Shown: positions 8,880 to 19,441, numbered from the stretch's first letter. The stretch: 64,000 nt of DNA from Sphaerimonospora thailandensis (GCF_016863115.1 NZ_BOOG01000011.1:62001-126000), one strand, 5' to 3'. Translations and numbers: made by a program. The notes: generated by a model not told the origin, from the sequence alone.

Positions 8880-10370
8880 CTAGCGGAGGCCGAGACCCTT
8901 GCGCAGGTCGCGCGCGGTCACCAGGACGTGCGCGACCTCGGCGGGAGTCGGCCAGGGAGCCGTGCCCGGACGCAGCAGGGTCGCCCGCACCGAGCAGAGA
9001 TGCTCGATGGAGGTCGCGTGCAGACCGCTGGTCTCGGCGAGGCGGCCGATCGGGTCCGCCTGCTCCGGCAGCCCCCGGATGACCAGATCCCAGGTGCCGA
9101 TTATCTCGATCAGGTCGCGCTCGCCGGGTGCCGGCTCGCCCCGGCGTCCGGAGGCGAGCACCGCCAGCTCCGCCCGCGCGGACTGTTCCGGCGTCACCGG
9201 GCGGTCCCAGTACGGCGGAGGCGGATAGAGCAGGGGTTCCTCCCCATGGGGGCAGGCGAGCACGGCGCGCAGCTCCGAGGCGGCCCGGCGGTGGCCCCGC
9301 GCGGCGGCCATCCGGAACCAGTGCCGCCCTCCCGTGAGGTCACCGTGCTCGGAGACCAGCAGCAGCCCCAGGTGGTAGGCGGCCTCGGGATCGTCGGCGG
9401 CGGCGGCAAGACCGAGCCAATGGCCGGCCACCGCCCGTTCGCCCATCTCCACGCAGACGATGCCCGCCATGCGCAGACCGTCGACGTGCCCGGTGCCCGC
9501 GGCCAGTTCGAAGTACGCCCGCGCGGTGGAAAGGTCCCTCCTGGCCAGTGCGAGGCCGCCGAGACGGCAGGCGGCGCCGGGGTGATCCGCCCGGGCCCGG
9601 AGCGCGAGCCGGTAGAACGTCCGCGCCCGATCGTCGTCCCGGAGTGCCTGCCGCAGCAGACCCAGATGGTAGGCGCCCTCCGCGTGGCCGCCGCGGGCGG
9701 CGTACTCCCACCATTGGCCGGCCTCGGTCTCGTCGCCGGCCGCATACCCGAGGACGCCGAGGTCGTGGGCGGACCGCAGCTCACCCTCCAGAGCCGCCTT
9801 CACATGCCAGTGACGGGCTGCGGTGATGTTCCCCTCGTCCTCACACAGCAGGCCGAGCCGCCGGGCCGCTCGGCCCGAGCCGTCCTCGGCCGCCGTCTCG
9901 AGCCAGCGCCGCGCGGTCGGCATGTCGTCCCGCCGGTCCAGCAGAAGAACGGCCAGGCGGAACGCGGCCTCCGCGTCGCCGGCTCCGGCCGCGAGCTCGT
10001 ACCAGCTCATCGCCTCTGACGGCGTGCCGTGCCGCTGGTGCCAGATGCCCAGGTTGAACGCGCTGTCGACGTTTCCCGCCTGGGCGGCCCGCTCCCACCA
10101 CTGCCTGGCGGCCCACCGGTCCCCGCGCTCGGCGTACCGGCGGCCGAGACGGTGCGCCGCGTCCGGGTCACCGGCTCGGGCAGCGGCGAGTAACGCCGCA
10201 TCCCGCGGGACCTGGACGCCCTGGTCTTGGACGCCCTGAACCTGGACGCCTTGGACCTGGACCTCCCGGACCTGGATGCCCCGGAGTGGGATGTCCGGCC
10301 GGGCCGGCGCCGCCTCGGTGGTTCCCACGAAAGTCATGGGAGACAGCGTGACACGTAACCTGGCCATCAC
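8880..10370 (-). CDS. Sel1/TPR-repeat protein
   Basis: This 496-aa protein contains about nine Sel1-like tetratricopeptide repeats between residues ~55 and 370, with the pattern A...LG.L....GD...A..W.E.AA..G, for example AHDLGVLGYAAGDETEAGQW. Such solenoids mediate protein-protein contacts. The N-terminus has a repetitive VQVQGVQ stretch (~30-53) encoded by tandem 15-18 bp units at about 10203-10275. The C-terminal ~120 residues are a non-repeat region I do not recognise. GTG 10370 is the upstream start; ATG 10337 is an alternative. There is no signal peptide. Convergent with ald, with only 24 nt between them. Confidence 0.75.
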   Translation of the reverse strand: MMARLRVTLSPMTFVGTTEAAPARPDIPLRGIQVREVQVQGVQVQGVQDQGVQVPRDAALLAAARAGDPDAAHRLGRRYAERGDRWAARQWWERAAQAGNVDSAFNLGIWHQRHGTPSEAMSWYELAAGAGDAEAAFRLAVLLLDRRDDMPTARRWLETAAEDGSGRAARRLGLLCEDEGNITAARHWHVKAALEGELRSAHDLGVLGYAAGDETEAGQWWEYAARGGHAEGAYHLGLLRQALRDDDRARTFYRLALRARADHPGAACRLGGLALARRDLSTARAYFELAAGTGHVDGLRMAGIVCVEMGERAVAGHWLGLAAAADDPEAAYHLGLLLVSEHGDLTGGRHWFRMAAARGHRRAASELRAVLACPHGEEPLLYPPPPYWDRPVTPEQSARAELAVLASGRRGEPAPGERDLIEIIGTWDLVIRGLPEQADPIGRLAETSGLHATSIEHLCSVRATLLRPGTAPWPTPAEVAHVLVTARDLRKGLGLR

Positions 10371-10376
10371 GGAGCG

Positions 10377-11486
10377 TTATTGCAAAGTCCTTTGGCCTGC
10401 GGGAATGCTCTCGAAAGTGATGAAACCGACGTACATCCCCATGCCGCAGGCGTAGCGGAGCCGTCCGGCTTCTCGCGGCGGAAGCCGTACCGTCTGCCGG
10501 CCGGTGACGGGCAGCACCACGTCCCGGCCGTCGATCGAGAGCGTGCGCGTGCAGCCCCGGTTGTCATGGGAGCGGAAGACGATCTCGATCGGGTGGCCCG
10601 CGGCGGCGCGGGCGACTCCGGGGCGGAACCCCTCGCCGGTGGCCCAGATCGTGAGGTGCTGAACGCCCTCCGGTCCCTGTCGGGCGAGCGTCGCGGACGC
10701 CGACGCTGAGGACCCGGCGGCCGAGCCGAGGTCGGGGAGCCAGCCGCCCAGTCGGAGCCCCGACCCGATCGTGAAGACTCCGACGACGAGGGCGGCGACC
10801 GCGGCCAGCGTGGTCAGCGTGCCCGACCGCCTCCCGGTGACCCCGCGCAGGAGCAGGCCCAGCGCGGCGAGGACAGGCGCCGTTCCGACGGCGAATCCGG
10901 CGAGGACCGCGGCGCCGCCCAGGGCGCTTCCCGTGGAGACCGCCACGATCTCCATGCTGATCGTCACCCCGCAGGGGACGAGGATCGTGGCGAGTCCGAG
11001 GAGCACGGCACGGGGGACTCCTCCGGGTTCACCCGGTCTCGGCGCCCTGCGTGTCGCGCACTCATCCCGATGCGCCGGGCGATCCGAGGAACGTCCGCCC
11101 ATGCGGAGCAGGCGTACGGCGAAGGTGAATACCGCGATCCCGGCGGCGACGAGGAGCACCGCCCTGGCCCGCGGACCGATCTGTACGGCCGAGCCCACCA
11201 GGCCGAGCAGCGCTCCGGCGGTGAGGTGAACCAGCAGCCTCGCCGACAGGAACGCCCCCACTATGGCGAGGTCCCGTCTCGACCGGCCCGACCCCTGCCG
11301 GCCCGACCCCTGCCGGCCCGACCCCTGCCGGCCCGACCCCTGCCGGTCGGACTTCTGGCTGTCCGACCTCTGGCAGGACGGGTTGACCAGGCCGATGAGC
11401 AGGCCGCCCTGTACCGCCGTGCATGAGGCGGTGCCGGCGGCGAGACCGGCGGCTACCCCGCCGACGAACAACGCTGCCGGGTTCAT
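10377..11486 (-). CDS. TauE/SafE (DsbD-like) membrane protein with C-terminal cupredoxin-like domain
   Basis: This 369-aa membrane protein has about six to seven predicted segments, for example LFVGGVAAGLAAGTASCTAV, LLVAAGIAVFTFAVRLL and VLAGFAVGTAPVLAALG, of the TauE/SafE or UreH-like class. It contains the paired cysteine positions ASCTAVQ and LVPCGV typical of cytochrome-biogenesis/metal-handling relatives. The C-terminal ~100 residues look like a cupredoxin: HDNRGCTRTL and YACGMGMYVG supply His, Cys and Met candidates for copper. A GSGRQ repeat forms a hydrophilic loop at residues ~48-67. A role in copper or thiol handling is inferred. The gene is just upstream of the Sel1 gene on the same strand. 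Confidence 0.7.
   Translation of the reverse strand: MNPAALFVGGVAAGLAAGTASCTAVQGGLLIGLVNPSCQRSDSQKSDRQGSGRQGSGRQGSGRQGSGRSRRDLAIVGAFLSARLLVHLTAGALLGLVGSAVQIGPRARAVLLVAAGIAVFTFAVRLLRMGGRSSDRPAHRDECATRRAPRPGEPGGVPRAVLLGLATILVPCGVTISMEIVAVSTGSALGGAAVLAGFAVGTAPVLAALGLLLRGVTGRRSGTLTTLAAVAALVVGVFTIGSGLRLGGWLPDLGSAAGSSASASATLARQGPEGVQHLTIWATGEGFRPGVARAAAGHPIEIVFRSHDNRGCTRTLSIDGRDVVLPVTGRQTVRLPPREAGRLRYACGMGMYVGFITFESIPAGQRTLQ
11286..11345. repeat. Four tandem 15-bp units inside the TauE-like gene
   Basis: The unit GCCCGACCCCTGCCG is present as four perfect consecutive copies. The reading frame is kept and each unit encodes a GSGRQ pentapeptide in a cytoplasmic or periplasmic loop, so copy-number change would not disrupt the frame. 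Confidence 0.9.
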
Positions 11487-11618
11487 TCTCGCAACGTAAC
11501 GTGCTCAATCGACAGCGACCAGTAATATTTGTCTGCCTCGCGGGCAAACGACTCCTTTCCGGAAGGAATCTCGGTCTCGTCTCTCGAACCCGTTGCTGCG
11601 CGATGCCCTGAGCGGTGC

Positions 11619-12572
11619 TTATGCGCCGCCTTCGGCATGCGCGCGAATCGCGGTGATGAGCCATTCGAAGGCGGGCACGCTCGGTTCGAACGGAGGCGTC
11701 CCGTTGATCACGCCCAGCAACTGCCAGTATCGCTCCACCCTGCGGTCGGTGAACCGCTCTATCTGGTCGGCGAGCCGTACGCGCTCATCGGCCGGCATGC
11801 CGGGATCGATCAACCGATCCAGGACCTCGCGGCCCCGGGCGGAGTGGGGAGCGACGCCCTCTGCCATGGCGGCGCGAACCCGATCGAGGACGGCCTGAGG
11901 GTCGTAGGGCGGCGGTTTCGGCACGTCCGTGCCGGTGCCGGTGCCGGTGCCGGTGTCTGTGCTGGTGCCCGCGACCGCCATCTCGCGGGCCCGCCGGCGG
12001 AAGTCGGGGTCGGCGACCAGCTCGGCGAGCTCCATCCAGGCGTCCACCTGCTCGGCGGTGGGATCATCGGGCAGTTCCGCCGGCAGTTGGCGCATGCGGT
12101 TCGCGATGGCCGCCCCGGGCGTCTCAGGATCGGTGCCGGCGAAGACCTCGTCGACGAACTCGTCGATGACGCGCCGTCGTTCGGCCGCCGACAGCCGGGC
12201 CAGTTCGTGCATGAGCTTCATCTCCTCAATGGTGCTTGCGCGTTCGGCGACCGACCGCAGCACCGCCCGGCGGGCCCGGAGAATGCGGATCTCCGCGTCC
12301 AGGGCCGCGACATGCGCCCGCGCGACCTCCGCCACGGTGGCCTGTCTGGCCAGCACCCGCTGGACGGTCGGCAGGTCGAGACCCAGCTCGCGCAGTGTAC
12401 GGACCAGGTCCAGCCGCGCCACAGCTTCGGAGTCGTACAGCCGATAACCCCCGGCCGTACGGTCACTCGGCGGGATGACGCCGATGTCGGACCAGAAGCG
12501 GATGGTGCGGACCGGTACGCCGGTCCGGCGTGCGAGTTGCCCGATGGTGAGCACTTCGCCACGGTCGTTCAC
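11619..12572 (-). CDS. MerR-family transcriptional regulator
   Basis: The N-terminal winged helix-turn-helix LTIGQLARRTGVPVRTIRFW followed by GYRLYDSEAVARLDLVRTL is a textbook MerR DNA-binding domain. A dimerisation helix follows (~75-125), then a long helical C-terminal effector region of unknown ligand, interrupted by a TGTGTGT repeat at about residues 200-212. GTG 12572 is preferred because GGAGG lies 8 nt upstream; GTG 12587 is also in frame. It is divergent from the uL11-like gene, with strong MerR-type dyads between them, so autoregulation and control of that gene are likely. Confidence 0.88.
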   Translation of the reverse strand: MNDRGEVLTIGQLARRTGVPVRTIRFWSDIGVIPPSDRTAGGYRLYDSEAVARLDLVRTLRELGLDLPTVQRVLARQATVAEVARAHVAALDAEIRILRARRAVLRSVAERASTIEEMKLMHELARLSAAERRRVIDEFVDEVFAGTDPETPGAAIANRMRQLPAELPDDPTAEQVDAWMELAELVADPDFRRRAREMAVAGTSTDTGTGTGTGTDVPKPPPYDPQAVLDRVRAAMAEGVAPHSARGREVLDRLIDPGMPADERVRLADQIERFTDRRVERYWQLLGVINGTPPFEPSVPAFEWLITAIRAHAEGGA

Positions 12573-12596
12573 GCACACAGCCTCCACCCTCCAGTA

Positions 12597-12676
12597 GGTG
12601 GAGACTCAAACTGTTTCACGGCCCGTTCCCGTTTGAGTCTCCGGCTTGAGTCTCCAGCCGCTGGAACTCCTAGCGT
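12597..12676. promoter_or_regulatory. MerR-type operator/promoter between merR and the uL11-like gene
   Basis: On the plus strand, TTGAGT (12646-12651) and TAGCGT (12671-12676) are separated by 19 bp, the over-long spacer typical of MerR-activated promoters. The spacer carries the dyad CTCCAGC-cGCTGGAACTC. A second element towards merR is the perfect 12-bp inverted repeat GGAGACTCAAAC (12600-12611) / GTTTGAGTCTCC (12631-12642), also with a 19-nt spacer. TTGAGTCTCC occurs three times in all. The dyad CTCCACC / GGTGGAG (12582-12588 / 12597-12603) lies over the merR start region. Confidence 0.8.
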
Positions 12677-12723
12677 CCATCTGCGCAGGAAGACCAGGAA
12701 GAACGGACGGAAGGGGACGGGCC

Positions 12724-13149
12724 TTGGCAGCGAAGCGCAAGGTTTTCGAGGCGACAATTCAGCTCGAGGCGGGCGACGCCGCGGTGGCGGAGTTGGGGAA
12801 GGTGCTCGGGCCGACGGGTGTCAACATCGTCGCGATCAAGCGCGAGTACGACGAGAGCACATCGGGACGGCGTGGTGAGATCGTGCCGGTCGTGGTCACT
12901 GTGCTCGAGGACCGGGCGGTGGAGCTTCGGTACAAGTCTCCTCCGACGTCGTTCCTGATCCGGCAGGCACTGCGTGGCAAGGGCGCGGCCAGACCGGGCC
13001 ACGACGGGGCTCGTCGGCTGACGAACGCCCAGCTCCGGGCCATCGCGGTGCGCAAGCTGCCCGACCTGAACACCAACGACGTCGACGCGGCGATGCGCAT
13101 CGTCGCGGGTACGGCACGCTCAATGGGCGTGACGGTCTCGGAGAGCTGA
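12724..13149 (+). CDS. Stand-alone paralogue of ribosomal protein uL11
   Basis: This 141-aa protein aligns along its whole length with bacterial L11. GVNIVAIKREYDEST matches the N-domain core, RRGEIVPVVVTVLEDRAVEL the next strand pair, and LPDLNTNDVDAAMRIVAGTA with RSMGVTV is almost the canonical C-terminal RNA-binding domain. The N-terminal PAPPVGPALG loop, where thiostrepton contacts L11, is shortened and lacks its prolines (reads GDAAVAELGKVLGP). It is not in a rplK-rplA operon but divergent from merR. TTG 12724 is chosen because AAGGGGA (12711-12717) precedes it and the family N-terminus begins there. The function is unknown: alternative ribosomal protein, resistance factor or ribosome-associated regulator. 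Confidence 0.85.
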   Translation: MAAKRKVFEATIQLEAGDAAVAELGKVLGPTGVNIVAIKREYDESTSGRRGEIVPVVVTVLEDRAVELRYKSPPTSFLIRQALRGKGAARPGHDGARRLTNAQLRAIAVRKLPDLNTNDVDAAMRIVAGTARSMGVTVSES

Positions 13150-13461
13150 TCCAGAGCGTTTCGGCCGACACGTTTGGCTGGCACGTTTTGGCTGGCACGA
13201 GCGTTTTGGCGGGCGCGGGACCGGCGGTTGAGAACATCCCGATCCCCGGAGTGGTCGTCGTCGAAGAACACAGAGGGTGAAGGGTTGTGTCGACAGAGTG
13301 TTCGAGGTAGGGTTGGGGCAGTCGTTACGGGTGAGCTTAGCTGGCGGGCCGTTCGAGGCCATGCGCCGAGTGATGAAGTAGCCATTTCCGCATCAGGAAG
13401 GTCCCTGGTCCTGATGGCCGGGGATGGTCGTTGCTTTCGACTCGGTGAGGGGGTGCCCGCC
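13150..13461. other. Intergenic region with short tandem repeats
   Basis: This 312-bp region contains no convincing gene. It has two adjacent copies of a GTTTTGGCTGGCACG-like unit (about 13171-13199) and a third degenerate copy (13203-13213). It also holds the candidate SOS box at 13290-13305. The open frame that enters from 13174 continues into the DUF222 gene, but it has poor codon character and no ribosome site before 13395. Confidence 0.5.
13290..13305. promoter_or_regulatory. Near-match LexA (SOS) box
   Basis: TCGACAGAGTGTTCGA matches the actinobacterial SOS box TCGAAC-N4-GTTCGA at 10 of its 12 defined positions; only the inner AC of the left arm differs (CA). It lies 157 bp upstream of the DUF222-HNH start. 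Mycobacterial members of this family (13E12 repeat genes) are known LexA targets, which supports the reading. Confidence 0.5.
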
Positions 13462-16353
<2,892 letters not shown>

Positions 16354-16618
16354 CAGCTTTCGGCAGCGTGTGCACGCGGGTGAACTCACAGAGCGATGGG
16401 TGGGGCGTCGTAGAAAGGACACTCTCTGTGAGCACAACGAGTAACGGCAGGTCCGTTGGGGATGTCCTGCGGGACAGTCTTCGCAGGCCGGGCTGGACGA
16501 GGCGGTCCAGTCCGAAGAGGAGCAGCGGCATTGCCAGACAGCCAGCCGATCAGCGATTGGCGGCGCGAGCTGTAGGAATCCCTCTCCCTTAGCTTTGGAA
16601 GGATGGAGGAGGAGGAGA
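16354..16618. other. Intergenic region without a recognised gene
   Basis: Convergent gap of 265 bp. A 54-codon plus-strand frame could start at GTG 16428 behind AAAGGA (about 16414), and a 78-codon minus-strand frame could start at TTG 16622. Neither resembles a known protein, and I do not call them. Confidence 0.4.
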
Positions 16619-17617
16619 TCAAAGCCAGTGCCAGGTGATGTCGGCCTTGGCACGCCGCTCGGCCATGTACTCTGCGAAGCCCGCGCGACCGGCGGCGGCG
16701 AGGGTGCGGAGGTCGGTGGGGTCGGCGGGGCGGCGTTCGCGGACGACGCCGAGCAGGTGGGCCTTCCCGTGGGCGACGGGGCCGACGACGGTTCCCTCAG
16801 GGGCGGCGCGCAGGGGTTCGGGCAGGTCGAGGGCGGGGCCGTCGACGGTGGTGACGGTGATTCGGTCGCGGGAGGCGAGCGCCCGGGTGAGGGCGGCATC
16901 GGGGTCGGAGGTGCCTGCCAGCTCGGCGAGACGATCTTCGGGGCCTTCCGCCCACAGCGCCCAGACCTGGTCGAACTCGGCCGGGTTACGCGCCAGATAG
17001 TCGTGTGCCGTCTCCTGCTCGATGCGGATGCGGACCCGCTGTCTGAGGGCCAGGCCGAAGATGTGACTGGTGTAGGCAGTCTCGTTCAGGCCGACGGCGG
17101 CGAGCCAACGCGTCATGTCGGCGCGGCTGCGCAGGCCGTTCCTGATCCGGTAGGCATCGGACGCCTGCTGGATCTCCTCCTGGGTGGGCGGGGACTCCAT
17201 GCCGGTCATGTCGCTCAGGATGCAGTAGTCGATCAGCTCATCCGGGATCGTGGTGTCCCGCTCGGCCCGGGTTCGCAGGGTGAGCAGCGCGTTCTGGATG
17301 AGCAGGCCGAAGCCGTCCACGGTGACGACCCGGCCGGAGGCCCAATGGGTGGAATGATCCACGGTCCAGGGCACGCCGTCGTCGGCGGGGGCGGTCAGCG
17401 CCACACTTCCCCCGTCGGGGTGGGCCAGCACCAGGTCGTAGTCGACCATGGGGCTGCCGGCCCGAACGTCGGCGACGAGCTGGGCGCGAACGGCAGGTCG
17501 GGTCTCGCTCCACTCGGCGACGGTCCGCCGGGCCTCGGACACGTCGTCGCGGCGGCGTGGCAGCGTCCGCAGCAGGGCCGCAGCTTCGGTGAGGGCGGCG
17601 TCGAATGTGCTGGTCAT
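16619..17617 (-). CDS. PpiC-like putative peptide-maturation protein of the RiPP locus
   Basis: This is a 332-aa soluble protein. The C-terminal half resembles the foldase/parvulin-type (PpiC-related) accessory proteins found next to peptide-modifying enzymes: a helix set around AYRIRNGLRSRADMTRWLAA, then VGLNETAYTSHIFGLALRQ, then HDYLARNPAEFDQVW and a final PVAHGKAHLLGVVRERRP strand region. I believe it corresponds to the family annotated 'putative peptide maturation system protein', but that is from memory. Its start is 9 nt after the ATP-grasp stop, so the two are co-transcribed. It may chaperone or present the precursor peptide. Confidence 0.65.
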   Translation of the reverse strand: MTSTFDAALTEAAALLRTLPRRRDDVSEARRTVAEWSETRPAVRAQLVADVRAGSPMVDYDLVLAHPDGGSVALTAPADDGVPWTVDHSTHWASGRVVTVDGFGLLIQNALLTLRTRAERDTTIPDELIDYCILSDMTGMESPPTQEEIQQASDAYRIRNGLRSRADMTRWLAAVGLNETAYTSHIFGLALRQRVRIRIEQETAHDYLARNPAEFDQVWALWAEGPEDRLAELAGTSDPDAALTRALASRDRITVTTVDGPALDLPEPLRAAPEGTVVGPVAHGKAHLLGVVRERRPADPTDLRTLAAAGRAGFAEYMAERRAKADITWHWL

Positions 17618-17626
17618 GGGATGGTT

Positions 17627-18616
17627 TCACCTGTGCGATTCGGCGGCGATGAGCCATTCGGCGATGGAGGCGGCGATGGGCAGGCCGGTCATGGTCTCGA
17701 TCCAGCCCCACTGGCCTGCGGGGTTGATCTCCAGGTACACGTACTCGCCTTCGGGAGTGACGATCATGTCGATGCAGCCGTAGTGCAGGCCGAGCGAGGC
17801 GACCAGCTCCAGGCAGCGGCGCTCGACGTCGTCGGGCAGGCGGTGGACCGCGTAGGTGGAGAAGGTCTGTTCGTAGTGGCGGTAGTCGTACCGGGTCGCG
17901 CGTGATCCCTGAGAGTGGATCTCGGCGGAGAACACCTGATCGCCCACTACGGTGATCCGCAGCTCGATGGCCTTCTTGACGTACGGCTGGAGGATGGCGG
18001 GGGACAGGGCCAGCCGGTGCCTGTCAGTGAGACGGCGGCGGCTGACCGGAGTGGTGTAGTGCGCATGGTCCTCACCATCGATCCGGAACTCGACGAACTC
18101 CACCTCCTTGGCGATCAGCTCGCCTCCGGCCTCCGCCCAGAACGGGATGAGGTCCTCATCGTCGTTGGTGATCAGGGTGTCGGGGGTGGTGAACCCCAGC
18201 GCAGCCGCGACACCGAGGTTGACGAGCTTGTTCTGGGTGCGGATGATGTCCATCGTTCTGGCCGGCAGCCAGCGGCTCTCGACGGTGTGCTCCCACCCGA
18301 GCAGCAGGATGGTGGCGATCTTCTCGACGTACTTGCGATGGTTGTCGTCGGCGACCGATTCGGGCGCGTGCGGATGCGTGGGATGACGGTTCCAGATCGC
18401 GGTGAACTGGGAGCAGTCGTACTCACGGCCGTCGATGCGCAGGACGTGCCGCCAGGACCCGCCGGTCAGGCGCGAGCTGATCGCGCTGTCGGCGGGGTAA
18501 CCGCCCGGGTCCCACCACAGGAACTCGGCACCTCGCTCGACGAGTTCGGGGACGACCAGCTTCACCGACTCGTCGTCCTTGGCGCTGAGTAGCAGAATCA
18601 CCGAATTTCCTATCAT
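17627..18616 (-). CDS. ATP-grasp peptide ligase (MvdC/MvdD-like RiPP maturase)
   Basis: This is a 329-aa ATP-grasp enzyme of the graspetide-synthetase type, which forms ester or amide crosslinks between side chains of a precursor peptide. The family pattern is visible: an N-terminal pre-ATP-grasp domain with AIWNRHPTHPHAP, then RTQNKLVNLGVAAALGF, the ATP-binding LIAKEVEFVEF, ELRITVVGDQVFSAEIHSQ, and the catalytic metal loop EYVYLEINPAGQWGWIE. A 53-aa precursor gene lies 54 nt upstream and a PpiC-like gene 9 nt downstream. The exact crosslink chemistry is not predictable from sequence. Confidence 0.85.
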   Translation of the reverse strand: MIGNSVILLLSAKDDESVKLVVPELVERGAEFLWWDPGGYPADSAISSRLTGGSWRHVLRIDGREYDCSQFTAIWNRHPTHPHAPESVADDNHRKYVEKIATILLLGWEHTVESRWLPARTMDIIRTQNKLVNLGVAAALGFTTPDTLITNDDEDLIPFWAEAGGELIAKEVEFVEFRIDGEDHAHYTTPVSRRRLTDRHRLALSPAILQPYVKKAIELRITVVGDQVFSAEIHSQGSRATRYDYRHYEQTFSTYAVHRLPDDVERRCLELVASLGLHYGCIDMIVTPEGEYVYLEINPAGQWGWIETMTGLPIAASIAEWLIAAESHR

Positions 18617-18621
18617 CAGAG

Positions 18622-18659
18622 GCGGCGTGCCCGGTAAGCGCGGGCACGCCGCTTTTTTT
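18622..18659 (+). terminator. Strong stem-loop between precursor and ATP-grasp genes, T-tract on the plus strand
   Basis: GCGGCGTGCCCG (18622-18633) and CGGGCACGCCGC (18641-18652) form a perfect 12-bp stem with a 7-nt loop, followed by seven T (18653-18659). It reads as an intrinsic terminator for plus-strand (antisense) transcription. In the minus-strand RiPP mRNA the same stem follows an A-run and sits 6 nt before the ATP-grasp start, where it could limit read-through, stabilise the precursor message or mask the start. Confidence 0.7.
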
Positions 18660-18670
18660 CACACCCTGTT

Positions 18671-18832
18671 TCAGGGAATGACGATGTCGCGCTTGTCGAC
18701 GGTCTGTCCCTGGTGGGCGCTGGCGGTCCACGCGCACGCGACCCACTGCATGTCCCTGCCCCCGACGATGTCGTCCAGGGCGTCCTCGGGCAGCTCGGCG
18801 ACGCCGTCGATGTCGTCCAAGCGAATGGTCAT
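18671..18832 (-). CDS. RiPP precursor peptide (53 aa)
   Basis: The frame has ATG at 18832 and stop at 18671-18673, preceded by an excellent GGAGGAGG Shine-Dalgarno (plus-strand 18841-18848). The predicted leader is acidic, MTIRLDDIDGVAELPEDALD, and ends in DIVGG at residues 21-25, a double-glycine-like boundary. The remaining 28 residues (26-53) form a putative core with Trp30, Cys33, Trp35, Ser/Thr and Lys47, plus acceptor acids Asp27, Asp46 and Asp49. The position immediately before an ATP-grasp ligase, the size and the leader style argue for a real precursor. It is the third gene from the 3' end of the operon. No homologous core is known to me. Confidence 0.75.
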   Translation of the reverse strand: MTIRLDDIDGVAELPEDALDDIVGGRDMQWVACAWTASAHQGQTVDKRDIVIP

Positions 18833-18835
18833 TTC

Positions 18836-19441
18836 TTACACCTCCTCCCGGGAATGCTTGATCAAACTCTCGCGGCGCCGCCTTGGATCTTGGTTGGAGG
18901 TGACTTGCACCGCACTACGGCCTCTGCGCCAGCCGGGCTTGACCAGGCCGGACTCGTAGGCGATGACGACGAGTTGGGCACGGTCGCGAGCCTGGAGCTT
19001 CATCATCGTGCGGCTCGCATGCGTCTTGGCCGTCGCGGGCGACAGGTACAGCATGGCGGCGATCTCGTCGTTGGTCATGCCGCCGCCCACGAGTGTGAGA
19101 ACCTCGCGTTCCCGTTCGGTGAGCAGATCGAGGCAGGCGGCGATCCGGGGTTCCTTGGCCTCGAAGACGTACTCGTCCAGCTCGAACGTGGTGAGCATTG
19201 TGATCTTCGTGTCGGCGAGTCGGGGATCCGCGCCGATGCGGCGGGTGGCGGTCAGGCCGTCCATTCCCGGCACCCGGATGTCCATCAGCGCGACGTCCGG
19301 GTGATGCTCATGAGCCAGACGTACGGCTTCCGCGCCCACACCGGCCTCGGCGATCACTTCCATGTCGTCCTGGGCGTCCAGCAGGGCACGGAACCCGGCT
19401 CGTACGAGTGCCTGATCGTCGGCGAGCAGGACTGGGATCAC
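18836..19441 (-). pseudogene. NarL/LuxR-type response regulator with an internal deletion
   Basis: Translation from GTG 19441 (GAAGGAG at 6 nt) gives a good receiver N-terminus (VLLADDQALVRAGF, PDVALMDIRVPGMDGL, MLTTFELDEYVFEA), then jumps directly to LTEREREVLTLVGGGMTNDE and an intact LuxR-type HTH. About 55 residues that normally hold the receiver's conserved Lys, last helix and linker are missing; 11 unrelated residues bridge the gap. The C-terminus carries ~30 extra residues beyond the usual GLVKPGW end. I read this as a decayed regulator, though the frame is open. Its stop is 3 nt from the precursor start, so transcription could still serve the RiPP operon. Confidence 0.65.

Noticed and set aside
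16386-16622. A 78-codon minus-strand frame (TTG start) overlapping the PpiC-like stop
   Set aside because: No family resemblance and Pro/Arg-rich composition typical of noise; kept only as a note in the intergenic entry.
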